The notes under the pieces were generated by a model. It searched no databases. It was not told the DNA's origin and saw only the letters and a program-made list of their open reading frames with translations. Made by a program: the position numbers and the translations under genes. From Streptomyces sp. NBC_00459 (lineage in GTDB: Bacteria > Actinomycetota > Actinomycetes > Streptomycetales > Streptomycetaceae), in assembly GCF_036013955.1 (NCBI RefSeq), contig NZ_CP107903.1, positions 930,001 to 994,000 on the forward strand: DNA of 64,000 bases, read 5' to 3'. Position 1 is the first letter of the stretch, and each line of letters starts with the position of its first letter. Below are positions 1 to 8,578 of the stretch, piece after piece.

Positions 1-249
1 CGGGTCGAGGGCGATGCTGTCCAGCGACACGAAGCCGTAGACGAGCTTGCGGACCCTGCCCGCCGCGCACAGCAGCCCCACGTCCGGGCCGCCGAAGGTG
101 ACGACGGTGAGGTCGCGCACGTCGGTGCGCAGGAGTTCACGCACCAGTGCCATCGGTTTGCGCCGCGATCCCCAGCCGCCGATTCCGATCGTCATGCCCG
201 ACTCGACGGTGCCGGCGAAGTCCTCCAGGGACATCGACTTGTCACCCAT
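1..249 (-). CDS. ipdA: CoA-transferase-family subunit alpha (IpdA-like), 3'-truncated by window edge
   Basis: The first 83 codons are visible and the rest lies outside the window. The translation begins MGDKSMSLEDFAGTV and contains GIGGWGSRRKPMALVREL, the glycine-rich start of class I CoA-transferase alpha subunits. A GGGAGG ribosome site precedes the ATG. In steroid degraders IpdA and IpdB form a hydrolase that opens the last carbocycle (ring C) of the HIP nucleus. The steroid role is inferred mainly from the divergent ipdC, echA20 and fadE genes, because this family also includes ordinary 3-oxoacid CoA-transferases. ipdB would be expected just beyond the left edge. Confidence 0.75.
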   Translation of the reverse strand, partial: MGDKSMSLEDFAGTVESGMTIGIGGWGSRRKPMALVRELLRTDVRDLTVVTFGGPDVGLLCAAGRVRKLVYGFVSLDSIALDP

Positions 250-288
250 GGACAGATCCCTCCCACGCTCTCACCCTTACGGAGTCTT

Positions 289-310
289 ACCTATCAAACA
301 CTTGTTAGGT
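289..310. promoter_or_regulatory. KstR2-like operator in the divergent ipdA/ipdC promoter
   Basis: A near-perfect palindrome of 22 bases lies between the divergent ipdA and ipdC starts. Its core, ATCAAACACTTGTT at 293-306, matches the published KstR2 consensus AnCAAGnnCTTGnT at all but one fixed position, and the outer arms ACCTA and TAGGT extend the symmetry. KstR2 is the TetR repressor of HIP catabolism in mycobacteria and rhodococci. No kstR2 gene is visible in the window, so the identity of the regulator is inference. Confidence 0.65.
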
Positions 311-396
311 TACGTTGACCAGACCGACACCCCCTCGGGAAGCCGGGCCCGAGGATTCGTCCCCGCCCGGCGAGCGGCGCGAGAAGGAGACCCGGT

Positions 397-1488
397 ATGA
401 GCGCCCCCATCGCCCCTGTCCATCCCGCCCTGCACACCGCGCTGTGCGACCTGGTCGGCGTCCGTTACCCCATCGTGCAGACCGGCATGGGGTATGTGTC
501 CGGCCCGGAACTGACGGCGGCCACCGCGGCGGCCGGCGGGCTCGGCATCCTGGCCAGTGCGACGCTCTCCCTCGACGAGACCCGGGACGCCATCCGTGCC
601 GTCCGGGAACGCACCGACGCGCCGTTCGGTGTGAACATGCGCGGCGACTCCCCCGACGTCCTGGAGCGCGGCGCCCTTCTGGTGCGCGAGGGCGTGAGGA
701 TCGCGTCCTTCGCGCTCGCCCCGCAGGAACGCGTCGTCCGGGAGCTGAAGGACTCCGGGCTGGTCGTCATCCCGTCCATCGGCGCCCGACGCCACGCCGA
801 GAAGGTCCAGGCGTGGGGCGTGGACGCGGTCGTCGTGCAGGGCAGCGAGGGCGGCGGTCACACCGGGGGCGTCCCCACCTCGATCCTGATCCCGCAGGTC
901 GTGGACGCCGTCGACATCCCGGTCATCGCGGCCGGCGGTTTCCGCGACGGGCGGGGGCTGGTCGCCGCACTCGCCCAGGGTGCCGTGGGCATCGCGATGG
1001 GCACGCGGTTCCTGCTGACCAGCGACAGCACCGTGCGCGACTCGGTCAAGGCCGAGTACCTCGGGCGGGGCGTCACCGACACCGTCGTCACCCCGGTCCT
1101 CGACGGCATCCCCCAGCGCGTCCTGCGCACCGAGGCGGTGGAACGGCTGCTGCGGGAACGGGCGCCCGCGCGCCTGGTCCGTTCGCTGCGGCACGCCGTC
1201 GCGTTCCGCAAGGTCTCCGGCACCTCGTGGTCCGACCTGGTCCGGGAGGGACTGGCGATGCGGCGCGGACATGAACTGGGCTGGTCCCAGGTCGTGATGG
1301 CGGCGAACACCCCGATGATGCTGCGCGCGAGCATGGTCGACGGCCGGACGGACCTGGGCACCCTCGCCTCCGGCCAGGTCGCGGGCGTCATCGACGACCT
1401 GCCCAGCTGCGCCGAACTCGTCGAACGCATCGTCGCGGAGGCCGACGCCGTCCTCACCCGTCTGACCACCGCCGGAGCGAAACAGTGA
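397..1488 (+). CDS. ipdC: Nitronate monooxygenase-family FMN enzyme, IpdC-like
   Basis: This 363-residue protein has the nitronate monooxygenase/2-nitropropane dioxygenase TIM-barrel signature. The FMN and phosphate motifs are GSEGGGHTGG (149-158), AAGGF (178-182) and the segment ending MGTRF (201-205). Its length is close to mycobacterial IpdC (about 355), which acts with IpdF on hydroxylated CoA intermediates of the HIP nucleus. An AAGGAG ribosome site supports the ATG. It heads an operon of five genes with spacings from a four-base overlap to about 56 bases, whose content (echA20, two fadE, an SDR) favours the steroid role over a generic nitronate oxidase. Confidence 0.75.
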   Translation: MSAPIAPVHPALHTALCDLVGVRYPIVQTGMGYVSGPELTAATAAAGGLGILASATLSLDETRDAIRAVRERTDAPFGVNMRGDSPDVLERGALLVREGVRIASFALAPQERVVRELKDSGLVVIPSIGARRHAEKVQAWGVDAVVVQGSEGGGHTGGVPTSILIPQVVDAVDIPVIAAGGFRDGRGLVAALAQGAVGIAMGTRFLLTSDSTVRDSVKAEYLGRGVTDTVVTPVLDGIPQRVLRTEAVERLLRERAPARLVRSLRHAVAFRKVSGTSWSDLVREGLAMRRGHELGWSQVVMAANTPMMLRASMVDGRTDLGTLASGQVAGVIDDLPSCAELVERIVAEADAVLTRLTTAGAKQ

Positions 1489-1544
1489 CCGGTGACCACG
1501 GTCGGCCGCGCCGCGATCCGGCCCGCGACACAGGGAGAGAGCCC

Positions 1545-2309
1545 ATGGGCACGGAAATCATCAGGGCCGCCGTCGACGGGCGCGGGATCGCCGAGGTGGT
1601 CGTCGACTGCCCGCCGGTCAACGCGCTGCCGGTGGCGGGCTGGTACCAGCTGGCGGAGACGGTCGAACAGCTCGGCCGCGACCCGGACGTGCACGTGGTG
1701 CTGCTGCGTGCCGAGGGCCGCGGGTTCAACGCCGGTGTGGACATCAAGGAGTTGCAGGCCGACACCGGCCACACCGCCGTCATCGGGGTGAACCGGGGCT
1801 GCTTCGCCGCGTTCGCCGCGGTCTACGACTGTGCGGTGCCGGTCGTCACCGCGGTCCACGGCTTCTGTCTGGGCGGCGGGATCGGCCTGGTCGGCAACTC
1901 GGACGTGATCGTCGCGGCCGAGGACGCCTACTTCGGGCTGCCGGAGGTGGACCGGGGTGCGCTCGGCGCCGCGACGCACCTGTCCCGACTGGTCCCGCAG
2001 CACAGGGCCAGGGCGATGATGTACACCTGCGCCACCGCGTCCGCCGCCGAACTGCACGCCTTCGGTTCGGTGTTCGACGTCGTCCCGGTCGACCGGCTGC
2101 GGGAGCGGGCACTGGAGATCGCCGCCGACATCGCCGCGAAGAACCCGGCGGTGATCCGCGCCGCCAAGGAGGCGTTCAACGGCATCGACCTGTGGGACGT
2201 CAAGCGCAGTTACCGCTACGAACAGGGCTTCACCTTCGAGATCAACCTGTCGGGCGTCGCCGCCGAGGTCCGCGACGCCTTCGGCGGCCGTACGGACGGG
2301 GAGGGGTGA
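1545..2309 (+). CDS. echA20: Enoyl-CoA hydratase/isomerase-family protein, EchA20-like
   Basis: The protein is a 254-residue crotonase-fold enzyme with FNAGVDIKELQ as the first oxyanion loop and GFCLGGGIGL as the second. In mycobacteria EchA20 hydrolytically opens ring D of the HIP-derived CoA ester, just before IpdAB opens ring C. I chose the ATG preceded by GGGAGAGAG. The frame is open back to about 1485, overlapping ipdC, but that extension is arginine-rich and would make the protein longer than the roughly 247 residues of EchA20. The next gene begins three bases after the stop. Confidence 0.75.
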   Translation: MGTEIIRAAVDGRGIAEVVVDCPPVNALPVAGWYQLAETVEQLGRDPDVHVVLLRAEGRGFNAGVDIKELQADTGHTAVIGVNRGCFAAFAAVYDCAVPVVTAVHGFCLGGGIGLVGNSDVIVAAEDAYFGLPEVDRGALGAATHLSRLVPQHRARAMMYTCATASAAELHAFGSVFDVVPVDRLRERALEIAADIAAKNPAVIRAAKEAFNGIDLWDVKRSYRYEQGFTFEINLSGVAAEVRDAFGGRTDGEG

Positions 2310-2312
2310 ACC

Positions 2313-3443
2313 GTGGATCTCACCTGGAGTCCCGAGGAGGAGGAGTTCCGGCAGGAGGCGCGAGGATGGCTCGCGGCGAACGTCCCCGGGAACCCGCTGC
2401 CGTCCGGTGACACCCGCGAGGGCTTCGCCGCCCATCTGGAGTGGGAGCGCACGCTGTTCGAGGCCCGCTGGTCGGTCGTGTCCTGGCCCGAGGCGTACGG
2501 CGGCCGGGACGCGTCGCTGTGGCAGTGGCTGGTCTTCGAGGACGAGTACCACCGGGCCGGGGCGCCCGCCCGGGTCACCCAGAACGGCATCTTCCTGCTG
2601 GCCCCGACCGTCTTCGCGTTCGGTACGCAGGAGCAGCAGCGGCGCATCCTGCCGAGGATGGCCGCCGCCGAGGACCTGTGGGCGCAGGGCTGGTCCGAGC
2701 CCGGCGCGGGCAGCGACCTCGCCGCCATCCGCAGCCGGGCGGTCCGCGACGAGGGGGCCGGTGGCTGGCGGCTGACCGGCCAGAAGACCTGGACGACCCG
2801 CGGCGCCTTCTGCACACATCTCTTCGGTCTCTTCCGTACGGACCCGGAGGCGGAGCGGCACCGCGGCCTCACCTACTTCCTCGTTCCGCTGGACGCGCCC
2901 GGTGTCACGGTCCGCGGCTTCGAACGCCTCGACGGCGACGAGGGGTTCGCGGAGGTATTCCTCGACGACGTCCTCGTGCCCGACGCCGATGTGCTCGGCG
3001 GGGTCGGGGAGGGCTGGCGGGTGGCGATGGCGACGACCGGGTCCGAGCGCGGGCTGACCCTGCGCTCCCCCGGCCGCTTCCTGCACACCGCCGACCGGCT
3101 GCTCGACCTGGCGCGGACAAAGGGGCCGGGGGCTCACCGGGACCGGGTCGTGCAGTCGTGGATCGAGGCCCAGGCCTATGAGTTGTTCACCCTGGAACAG
3201 GTCACCTCGATCGTCGAAGGTCGGCAGATCGGCGCCGAGTCCAGCCTGAACAAGCTGTTCTGGTCCCAGCTCGACATCGCCCTGCACGAGACGGCCAACG
3301 ATCTGCTCGGCCCCGAGGCCGAGGTCGACGGGCCCTGGAGCCGCGGTTTCCTCTTCTCGCTGGCGGGCCCGATCTACGCAGGCACCAACGAGATCCAGCG
3401 CAACATCGTCGCCGAGCGGCTGCTCGGCCTGCCGAGGAGGTGA
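2313..3443 (+). CDS. Acyl-CoA dehydrogenase, FadE-type subunit of a probable heteromeric enzyme
   Basis: A full-length acyl-CoA dehydrogenase of 376 residues starting at GTG. WSEPGAGSDL near residue 128 is the FAD/substrate motif. The C-terminal motif reads PIYAGTNEIQR, so Ala356 stands where many family members carry the catalytic glutamate (YEGT). This pattern is known in actinobacterial steroid dehydrogenases (FadE26-FadE34 group), which work as alpha2beta2 pairs with the base elsewhere. The adjacent gene encodes the likely partner. The substrate is probably a CoA ester of the opened HIP rings; the exact FadE number cannot be assigned by eye. Confidence 0.8.
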   Translation: MDLTWSPEEEEFRQEARGWLAANVPGNPLPSGDTREGFAAHLEWERTLFEARWSVVSWPEAYGGRDASLWQWLVFEDEYHRAGAPARVTQNGIFLLAPTVFAFGTQEQQRRILPRMAAAEDLWAQGWSEPGAGSDLAAIRSRAVRDEGAGGWRLTGQKTWTTRGAFCTHLFGLFRTDPEAERHRGLTYFLVPLDAPGVTVRGFERLDGDEGFAEVFLDDVLVPDADVLGGVGEGWRVAMATTGSERGLTLRSPGRFLHTADRLLDLARTKGPGAHRDRVVQSWIEAQAYELFTLEQVTSIVEGRQIGAESSLNKLFWSQLDIALHETANDLLGPEAEVDGPWSRGFLFSLAGPIYAGTNEIQRNIVAERLLGLPRR

Positions 3444-3452
3444 CCGGAAGCG

Positions 3453-4499
3453 ATGCGCTTCGCCGTAACCGAACGGGACACGGCTCTCGCCGAAGCCGCC
3501 GGTGAGGTGTTGGCCAAGCAGGCCGGCGCCGAGCAGATCCGGGCAGGCTGGCCGGGTGGCCGCACCGAGAGCGTCGACGCCGTGTGGCGCACGCTGGCCG
3601 GGGTCGGTGTCACCGGCGCCCTGGTGCCCGAGAACACCGACGGCAACGATCTCGGCCTCGGTCTCGACGAGAACGCGCTTCCGCCCCTGCTGGAGACGCT
3701 CGGCCGCAGCGGACTGCCGGTCCCCGCCGCCGAGACGGTGGCGGTCGGCGCCCCTCTGCTCGCCGCCGCGGGCGCGCCTCAGCTCCCTTCCGTACTGAGG
3801 GGATCGGCACTGCTCACGGTGTCCCTCGCCCCCGATGCCCCGGTCCCCTTCGCCGCACGCGCCGACCTGATCGCCGTACCCCACGGCGACGGGCTGCGCC
3901 TGTACCCGCGCGACGAGGTGGAGACCGAGCCGGTCGGGTCGGTGGACGGCTCGCGGCTGCTGGCCAGGGTCCACGCTCCGGCGGGCGGCGGGCTGTTGCT
4001 CGCCGAGGGGCCCGATGAGCTGGCCGTCGTGTACCGCCGCGGGGTGCTGGCCACAGCCGCCCTGCTGGTCGGGCTCGCCGGGCGGATGCTCGAACTGACC
4101 GTGGCCCATGTCCGGGAGCGGCACCAGTTCGGCGTACCGGTCGGTTCGTTCCAGGCGGTCAAACACGCCCTGGCCGATGTGGAGTTGGCCGTACGGTTCG
4201 CCCGGCCGGCGGTCCTCGCGGCGGGCTGGGCGCAGGCGGCCGGGGATCCGGAGACCGCCGTACGGACATCGATGGCGAAGGTGCTCGCCTCGGAAGCGGC
4301 CCGGAAGGCGGCCCGTACGGCGATCCAGTGCCATGGCGCCATGGGATACACCACGGAGTACGACCTCCATCTGTACGCCAAACGGGCCTGGGCACTGGCC
4401 GCGGACTGGGGCGGGCCGACGGAGCACCGGGAGTTCATCGCGCGGCGGCTGGGCATCGCCGGAGCGGCCGGCATCGCCAGCGAAGGGGCGGACACATGA
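3453..4499 (+). CDS. Acyl-CoA dehydrogenase, second FadE-type subunit
   Basis: This 348-residue acyl-CoA dehydrogenase lies ten bases after the previous one. The N-terminal half is shorter and more divergent. The C-terminal half keeps the RHQFGVPVGSFQAVKH helix and AIQCHGAMGYTTEYDLHLY, but ends without the YEGTNEIQR segment. Such degenerate subunits are the beta halves of alpha2beta2 FadE heterotetramers in mycobacterial steroid catabolism. The stop overlaps the next start as ATGA, which implies translational coupling. The pairing is inferred from adjacency and complementary motif loss. Confidence 0.75.
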   Translation: MRFAVTERDTALAEAAGEVLAKQAGAEQIRAGWPGGRTESVDAVWRTLAGVGVTGALVPENTDGNDLGLGLDENALPPLLETLGRSGLPVPAAETVAVGAPLLAAAGAPQLPSVLRGSALLTVSLAPDAPVPFAARADLIAVPHGDGLRLYPRDEVETEPVGSVDGSRLLARVHAPAGGGLLLAEGPDELAVVYRRGVLATAALLVGLAGRMLELTVAHVRERHQFGVPVGSFQAVKHALADVELAVRFARPAVLAAGWAQAAGDPETAVRTSMAKVLASEAARKAARTAIQCHGAMGYTTEYDLHLYAKRAWALAADWGGPTEHREFIARRLGIAGAAGIASEGADT

Positions 4500-5377
4500 A
4501 CGGAATCTGTCGGGATCGGGTCGTCGTCGTCACCGGAGCGGGCCAGGGTCTCGGTCGCGAACACGCCCTCGCACTGGCGGCGGCGGGAGCCATGGTCGTC
4601 GTCAACGACCTGGGCGAGGCCGCGAAGGCGGTGACCGAGGAGATCGGGGCGGCCGGTGGCACCGCTGTCGCCGATCTGGGCGACATCAGCGACTGGGGGT
4701 ACGCGGAGCGGCTGATCGGGCGGGCCGTCACCGAGTTCGGCACGCTGCACGCGCTGGTGAACAACGCGGGCATCAATCGGGACCGGATGCTGGTCTCGAT
4801 GACCGAGGCGGACTGGGACCTGGTCCTGAAGGTCGATCTCAAGGGGCATGCGGCGCCGCTGCGGCACGCTGCCGCGTACTGGCGGGAGTTGAGCAAGCAG
4901 GGACGGCCGGTCGAGGCCCGCGTCGTCAACACCAGCTCGGGCGCGGGGTTGATGGGCAGTGTCGGCCAGGGAAACTACGGCGCCGCGAAGGCGGGCATCG
5001 CGGCGCTCACCGTGATCGCCGCCGCCGAACTGGCCCGGTACGGCGTCACCGTGAACGCGATAGCCCCCTCCGCGCGCACCCCGATGACCGAGGCGGTCGA
5101 GGCGTTCGCCGAGAAGATGCGCGCACCGGAGTCCGGCTTCGACGCCCCGCACCCCGGCAACGTATCGCCCCTGGTGGTATGGCTGGCCTCGGCCGAGTCG
5201 GGTGACGTCACCGGCCGTGTCTTCGAGGCCGAGGGCGGCACGATCGGTGTCGCCGACGGCTGGCAGCACGGACCCCAGCGGGTGCGCGACCGCCGCTGGA
5301 CTCCCGATGAGATAGGCCCGGCGGTGCGCGGGCTGCTCACCGAAGCGCCTTCGCCCACGCCGGTGTACGGCGCCTGA
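4496..5377 (+). CDS. Short-chain dehydrogenase/reductase (MFE-2-type hydroxyacyl-CoA dehydrogenase-like)
   Basis: The 293-residue protein has the Rossmann motif TGAGQGLG, the NNAG segment and the catalytic YGAAK (YxxxK). The SDR core followed by an extra C-terminal segment of about 40 residues resembles Rv3548c-like proteins, which sit beside echA20 and ipdAB in Mycobacterium and are related to the (3R)-hydroxyacyl-CoA dehydrogenase part of multifunctional enzyme 2. The start is fixed by the ATGA overlap with the preceding gene. It probably oxidises a hydroxyacyl-CoA produced in the same pathway; the substrate is inference. Confidence 0.75.
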   Translation: MNGICRDRVVVVTGAGQGLGREHALALAAAGAMVVVNDLGEAAKAVTEEIGAAGGTAVADLGDISDWGYAERLIGRAVTEFGTLHALVNNAGINRDRMLVSMTEADWDLVLKVDLKGHAAPLRHAAAYWRELSKQGRPVEARVVNTSSGAGLMGSVGQGNYGAAKAGIAALTVIAAAELARYGVTVNAIAPSARTPMTEAVEAFAEKMRAPESGFDAPHPGNVSPLVVWLASAESGDVTGRVFEAEGGTIGVADGWQHGPQRVRDRRWTPDEIGPAVRGLLTEAPSPTPVYGA

Positions 5378-5521
5378 GGGCGGCTTACGGATACGCGGCC
5401 CTGGCGCTCGGCCGCCGGGCCGTCCGCCCGCGTGCGCCGGTGCGCGCGGAGACTTCGGCCCGGCCCCTCCTGGAAGCGCCCAGCAAGCCCGAACCGGCGC
5501 CACCGCGACACGGTCGCCGCC

Positions 5522-5552
5522 GGTGGTCCGGTGGCCGGACCACCGGACCACC
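5522..5552. terminator. Bidirectional hairpin terminator between convergent operons
   Basis: A perfect inverted repeat with arms of 13 bases (GGTGGTCCGGTGG) and a five-base loop lies between the convergent SDR and P450 genes. There is no U-tract, which is usual for streptomycete terminators. The rest of 5378-5621 shows nothing else recognisable. Confidence 0.8.
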
Positions 5553-5621
5553 GAGCCACCGAGCCGAGGTCACGCGAAACCCTCGGCGCGTTCAACGGCG
5601 CGGCCGGAGGCAACGGCCACG

Positions 5622-7022
5622 TCAGCGGCCGGTGCGGATCAGCCCCGTGAGATAGCGCCACAGCGAGGAGCGCTGCCTCGCCGACGAGTCCGGCAGCTCC
5701 GTCTCGGCGGACTGCGTCGCCGGGTCGTACGCCAACCGTCGCTCGGGCACCGGGGCGAGTTCGTACCGGACCGGAAGCGACCGCAGGCCGCGCATGAACG
5801 GCGAGGAACGCCACGGCAGTTGGTCGACGGGCAGGGCGAGGTCCAGGTGCGAGAACCGCTCGAACAGCCGGCCCACTCCGACCGACGCCACCGTCGACGC
5901 GAGCTCGCGCGCCGGGCACTGGCGTGGGCCGGCACCCCAGGACAGGTGCGCCCGGGTGCTGACCGTGGTGCTCGGGCACATGTTCTCGGCGAAGAGGGGG
6001 TCGGCGTGGGCCGCGGCGGAGGAGACCCACACCGGGTCGCCCGCCCGGATCGTGTAGTTTCCCAGCGCCGTGTCCCTGGCCGCGAAGCGGGGCACGAAGT
6101 TGACCAGTGGCGGCTTGCGCATGACCACCCGGTTCATGGTCTCCCTGACCATCCCGGCGGACAGACTGGCCCGCACCCCTCCCTCGCCCGAGATGACCTC
6201 GACCACCGTGTTGGAGATGAGGATGCCGACGTGGTCGGAGGTCATGCCCAGCAGCATGAACAGCTCGCGGGCCAGTTCGTCGAGCGAGAGTTCCGGATGC
6301 GCCGCGATCAGGTACGACGGGAAGTCGTCCCCGGGCTTCTCCAGTTTCACCGCCGCCAGTTCGGCCAGTGTCGCGAGCAGCCGCTCCAGGGCGGGCTCCG
6401 CGTCCGGCCCCGCGTCCAGCACCCGCCACATGTCCATCAGCGCGTCGTCGCCCTGCGAACCGGGGAAGCCGAGCAGACGACTGGCCACCATCAGCGGCAG
6501 GGGCCGGGAGAACTGGGCGGACAGATCCGCCAGACCCGTGCTGCCGCCCTGGCCCATCAGGCTGATCAGTTCGTCGGCGTAGCCGGTGACGGCCCTCTTC
6601 AACCGCTTCGCCTGGGGGTGGCCCGGATCCTGGAACGGTTTCAGCGCCACGTCCCACGCCGCCCGCAACGGCCGGTATCCGGGGCCGCCCTGGATCAGCA
6701 CATGGTTGACTTCCAAGGACGGTCCCAGCGGCCAGTCGGCGGGCACTCGGCCCTCCGAGCGGGCCCGCCACTTCTCCAGCCCCTTCGGCCACCCGTCGTC
6801 GTCCTGGAGGACCTGGAGCGACTCCTGGTAGCCCAGGACCAGCCAGGCGGGTACGCCCAGCAGATCGACCGGTGCGACCGGGCCGTGCCGCTGCCGCAGC
6901 CGTTCGTACACGAGCGCGGGACGCGTCTCGTAGTCCCTGGTCAGCAGCGGTTCAGGAGCCAACTCCTCTAACCGTGTGCCATGCAGATCCACGGATCCGC
7001 CGTCGCCCCACTGGGATTTCAT
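5622..7022 (-). CDS. Cytochrome P450 lacking the ExxR motif, CYP157-like
   Basis: The protein has 466 residues if started at the ATG behind GGAGGGG; the frame is open further upstream but gains no family-like sequence. The heme-ligand loop is WGAGPRQCPAR with Cys369. The K-helix reads RETMNRVV (293-300), so the normally invariant ExxR is ExxN, and the I-helix segment GMTSDHVG (259-266) lacks the usual AGxxT. Streptomycete CYP157 proteins are known to lack ExxR, so this may be a relative. No conservon genes (roadblock, DUF742, small GTPase) flank it. Substrate and redox partners are unknown. Confidence 0.8.
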   Translation of the reverse strand: MKSQWGDGGSVDLHGTRLEELAPEPLLTRDYETRPALVYERLRQRHGPVAPVDLLGVPAWLVLGYQESLQVLQDDDGWPKGLEKWRARSEGRVPADWPLGPSLEVNHVLIQGGPGYRPLRAAWDVALKPFQDPGHPQAKRLKRAVTGYADELISLMGQGGSTGLADLSAQFSRPLPLMVASRLLGFPGSQGDDALMDMWRVLDAGPDAEPALERLLATLAELAAVKLEKPGDDFPSYLIAAHPELSLDELARELFMLLGMTSDHVGILISNTVVEVISGEGGVRASLSAGMVRETMNRVVMRKPPLVNFVPRFAARDTALGNYTIRAGDPVWVSSAAAHADPLFAENMCPSTTVSTRAHLSWGAGPRQCPARELASTVASVGVGRLFERFSHLDLALPVDQLPWRSSPFMRGLRSLPVRYELAPVPERRLAYDPATQSAETELPDSSARQRSSLWRYLTGLIRTGR

Positions 7023-7210
7023 CGTCTCGCCGCCCCTCCAACACTCCCCGTACCGGCACACGTCCAGCCGGTAGTTGGAAACGGTGGGGACCCTACCGCA
7101 GGGCATACGGCAGAGTAACAACGGGGGCACAACCCACAGTTGAGGACCCGGTGAAGACGGCTTCCACATGGCCGCCGCGAGGCCTCCACATCCTCTTCAC
7201 GCGAGAGGGG

Positions 7211-8317
7211 TCAGGCCGCCGTATAGCCGAGCTGGCGCCTCATGTACGGGGTCATGAGGGTCTTGGCCTTCGCCAGGGTGGCGGTACGGCCGCCGAGGAC
7301 CGCGGTCTCGCCGCCCGGCACGGGCACCATGGTCACTCCGTCGGAGGAGCCGAACGGCACGACCAGCGGGGTGCGGTGGATGGGGCGGTAGAAGCGCGGC
7401 TGCCTGCGGTGTCTGCCCGAACCCTGAAGGTACGCGCGGATGTTGTGGAAGGCGAGGTCCGCCTGGGCGAGCGCGACGGGGGTGATCTTGAGTTCGCTGA
7501 CGTCGTTCACGTCGCCGACCGCGAACACGTCCGGCCAGCCTTCGACCCGAAGCGTCCGGTCGACCTTCACATGCCCGGAGGCGTTCAGCCAGTCGCTGTG
7601 ACCGGCCATGCGCAGCCAGAAAGTGTTGGGGGTGATGCCCGTGGCCCAGAAGGAGCGGTCGGCGTCGATGACGTTGCCGTGGGCGTCGCGATAGGTGCCG
7701 AAGTCGTTGCCGGGCGACATGAAGCAGTCGAGCCGGACCTCCACGCCATGGGCCTCCAGCCAGGCGCGGGCCCTGTTCCCGGCCCGTTCGCTGCCCGTGG
7801 CGTGAAGCAGCGCCGGCCCGGAGTGGGCGAGGGTGACCTGGGCGTCGGGCCTCGCCAGGCGGATCTCGGCGCTGAGTTCGACGCCGGAGGGCCCGCCGCC
7901 GACGACGAGGACATGTTCCGCGGCGGCGATGTTCCGCTGGTGCCCGGCGAACGACCGGGCCGCCTCCTCGACGGTGGTGCCGGTGAAGCGGGCCGGTTCG
8001 GGGTAGTCGGCGCCGGTGGCGATCACCACCACGTCGTACGGGAGTCGCTCGCCCGTGGCCAGCACCACCTGTCGCTCGGCGGTGTCGACGCGGACCGCCT
8101 TGCCCACAACCACCCGGCCGTTGCTCATCAGCCGGTCGTACGGAATGAACGGAGTGACCGTCCATTCCGGATGCACACCGGCGCGCAGAGAGGCAATACG
8201 GTGGAAGAAGACCTCCTTGCGGTCCACCAACGTGACGTTCGCCGTCTCGTCCAGTCGTTTCGCCAGCCGCACGCCGGCATAGCCGCCGCCGATCACCACT
8301 ACGTCGCCGTCACGCAC
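7211..8317 (-). CDS. NAD(P)/FAD-dependent oxidoreductase, NDH-2/AMID (FSP1)-like
   Basis: A 368-residue pyridine nucleotide-disulphide oxidoreductase with an N-terminal FAD motif (VVIGGGYAGV), an internal NAD(P) motif (VVGGGPSGVELSAEI) and the FAD-closing AVGDVND. Its length and domain order fit type II NADH dehydrogenases and the AIF/AMID group, which reduce quinones at the membrane. No membrane helix is evident. I chose the GTG with an AGGAGA site; the frame extends about 20 arginine-rich codons upstream without family character. It is a single gene transcribed away from wbpD. Confidence 0.8.
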   Translation of the reverse strand: MRDGDVVVIGGGYAGVRLAKRLDETANVTLVDRKEVFFHRIASLRAGVHPEWTVTPFIPYDRLMSNGRVVVGKAVRVDTAERQVVLATGERLPYDVVVIATGADYPEPARFTGTTVEEAARSFAGHQRNIAAAEHVLVVGGGPSGVELSAEIRLARPDAQVTLAHSGPALLHATGSERAGNRARAWLEAHGVEVRLDCFMSPGNDFGTYRDAHGNVIDADRSFWATGITPNTFWLRMAGHSDWLNASGHVKVDRTLRVEGWPDVFAVGDVNDVSELKITPVALAQADLAFHNIRAYLQGSGRHRRQPRFYRPIHRTPLVVPFGSSDGVTMVPVPGGETAVLGGRTATLAKAKTLMTPYMRRQLGYTAA

Positions 8318-8399
8318 ACCGAGTCTCCTGTGCCTGTGGGGGGAGCGAGTACCCGGGCGTGGGGGGCGCGTGGACACTCGACTGACGCAGAGCGTAGCG

Positions 8400-8413
8400 C
8401 TTGAAACTTAAAG
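8400..8413. promoter_or_regulatory. Possible operator palindrome upstream of the NDH-2-like gene
   Basis: The A/T-rich sequence CTTGAAACTTAAAG is an imperfect dyad (five of seven base pairs) in otherwise GC-rich DNA, about 85 bases upstream of the flavoprotein start. Its form resembles MarR-family sites, but no regulator gene is adjacent, so the call is weak. Confidence 0.3.
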
Positions 8414-8578
8414 AGCTGATGAACTTCGGTGTGCATTCTGTGAAGCGACGGCGCGGATGCCCGCTCTCACGGCATACGGCGCCGGCTCCGGCCGTCACCG
8501 TCACCCCCTGATCCGGCGTAAGTATGGTGATCCCGTGAAAGCACTGCTGTTGCCCGGTGAGAAGAAAGGTTCAACCAG

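Noticed and set aside
858..4427. Very long minus-strand ORF of about 1190 codons
   Set aside because: It is antisense to ipdC, echA20 and both fadE genes, has no family motifs and repetitive Arg/Gly/Pro composition expected from high-GC shadow frames.
5622..8317. Conservon (P450 with roadblock/GTPase genes)
   Set aside because: No histidine kinase-like, roadblock, DUF742 or small GTPase gene is adjacent to the P450.
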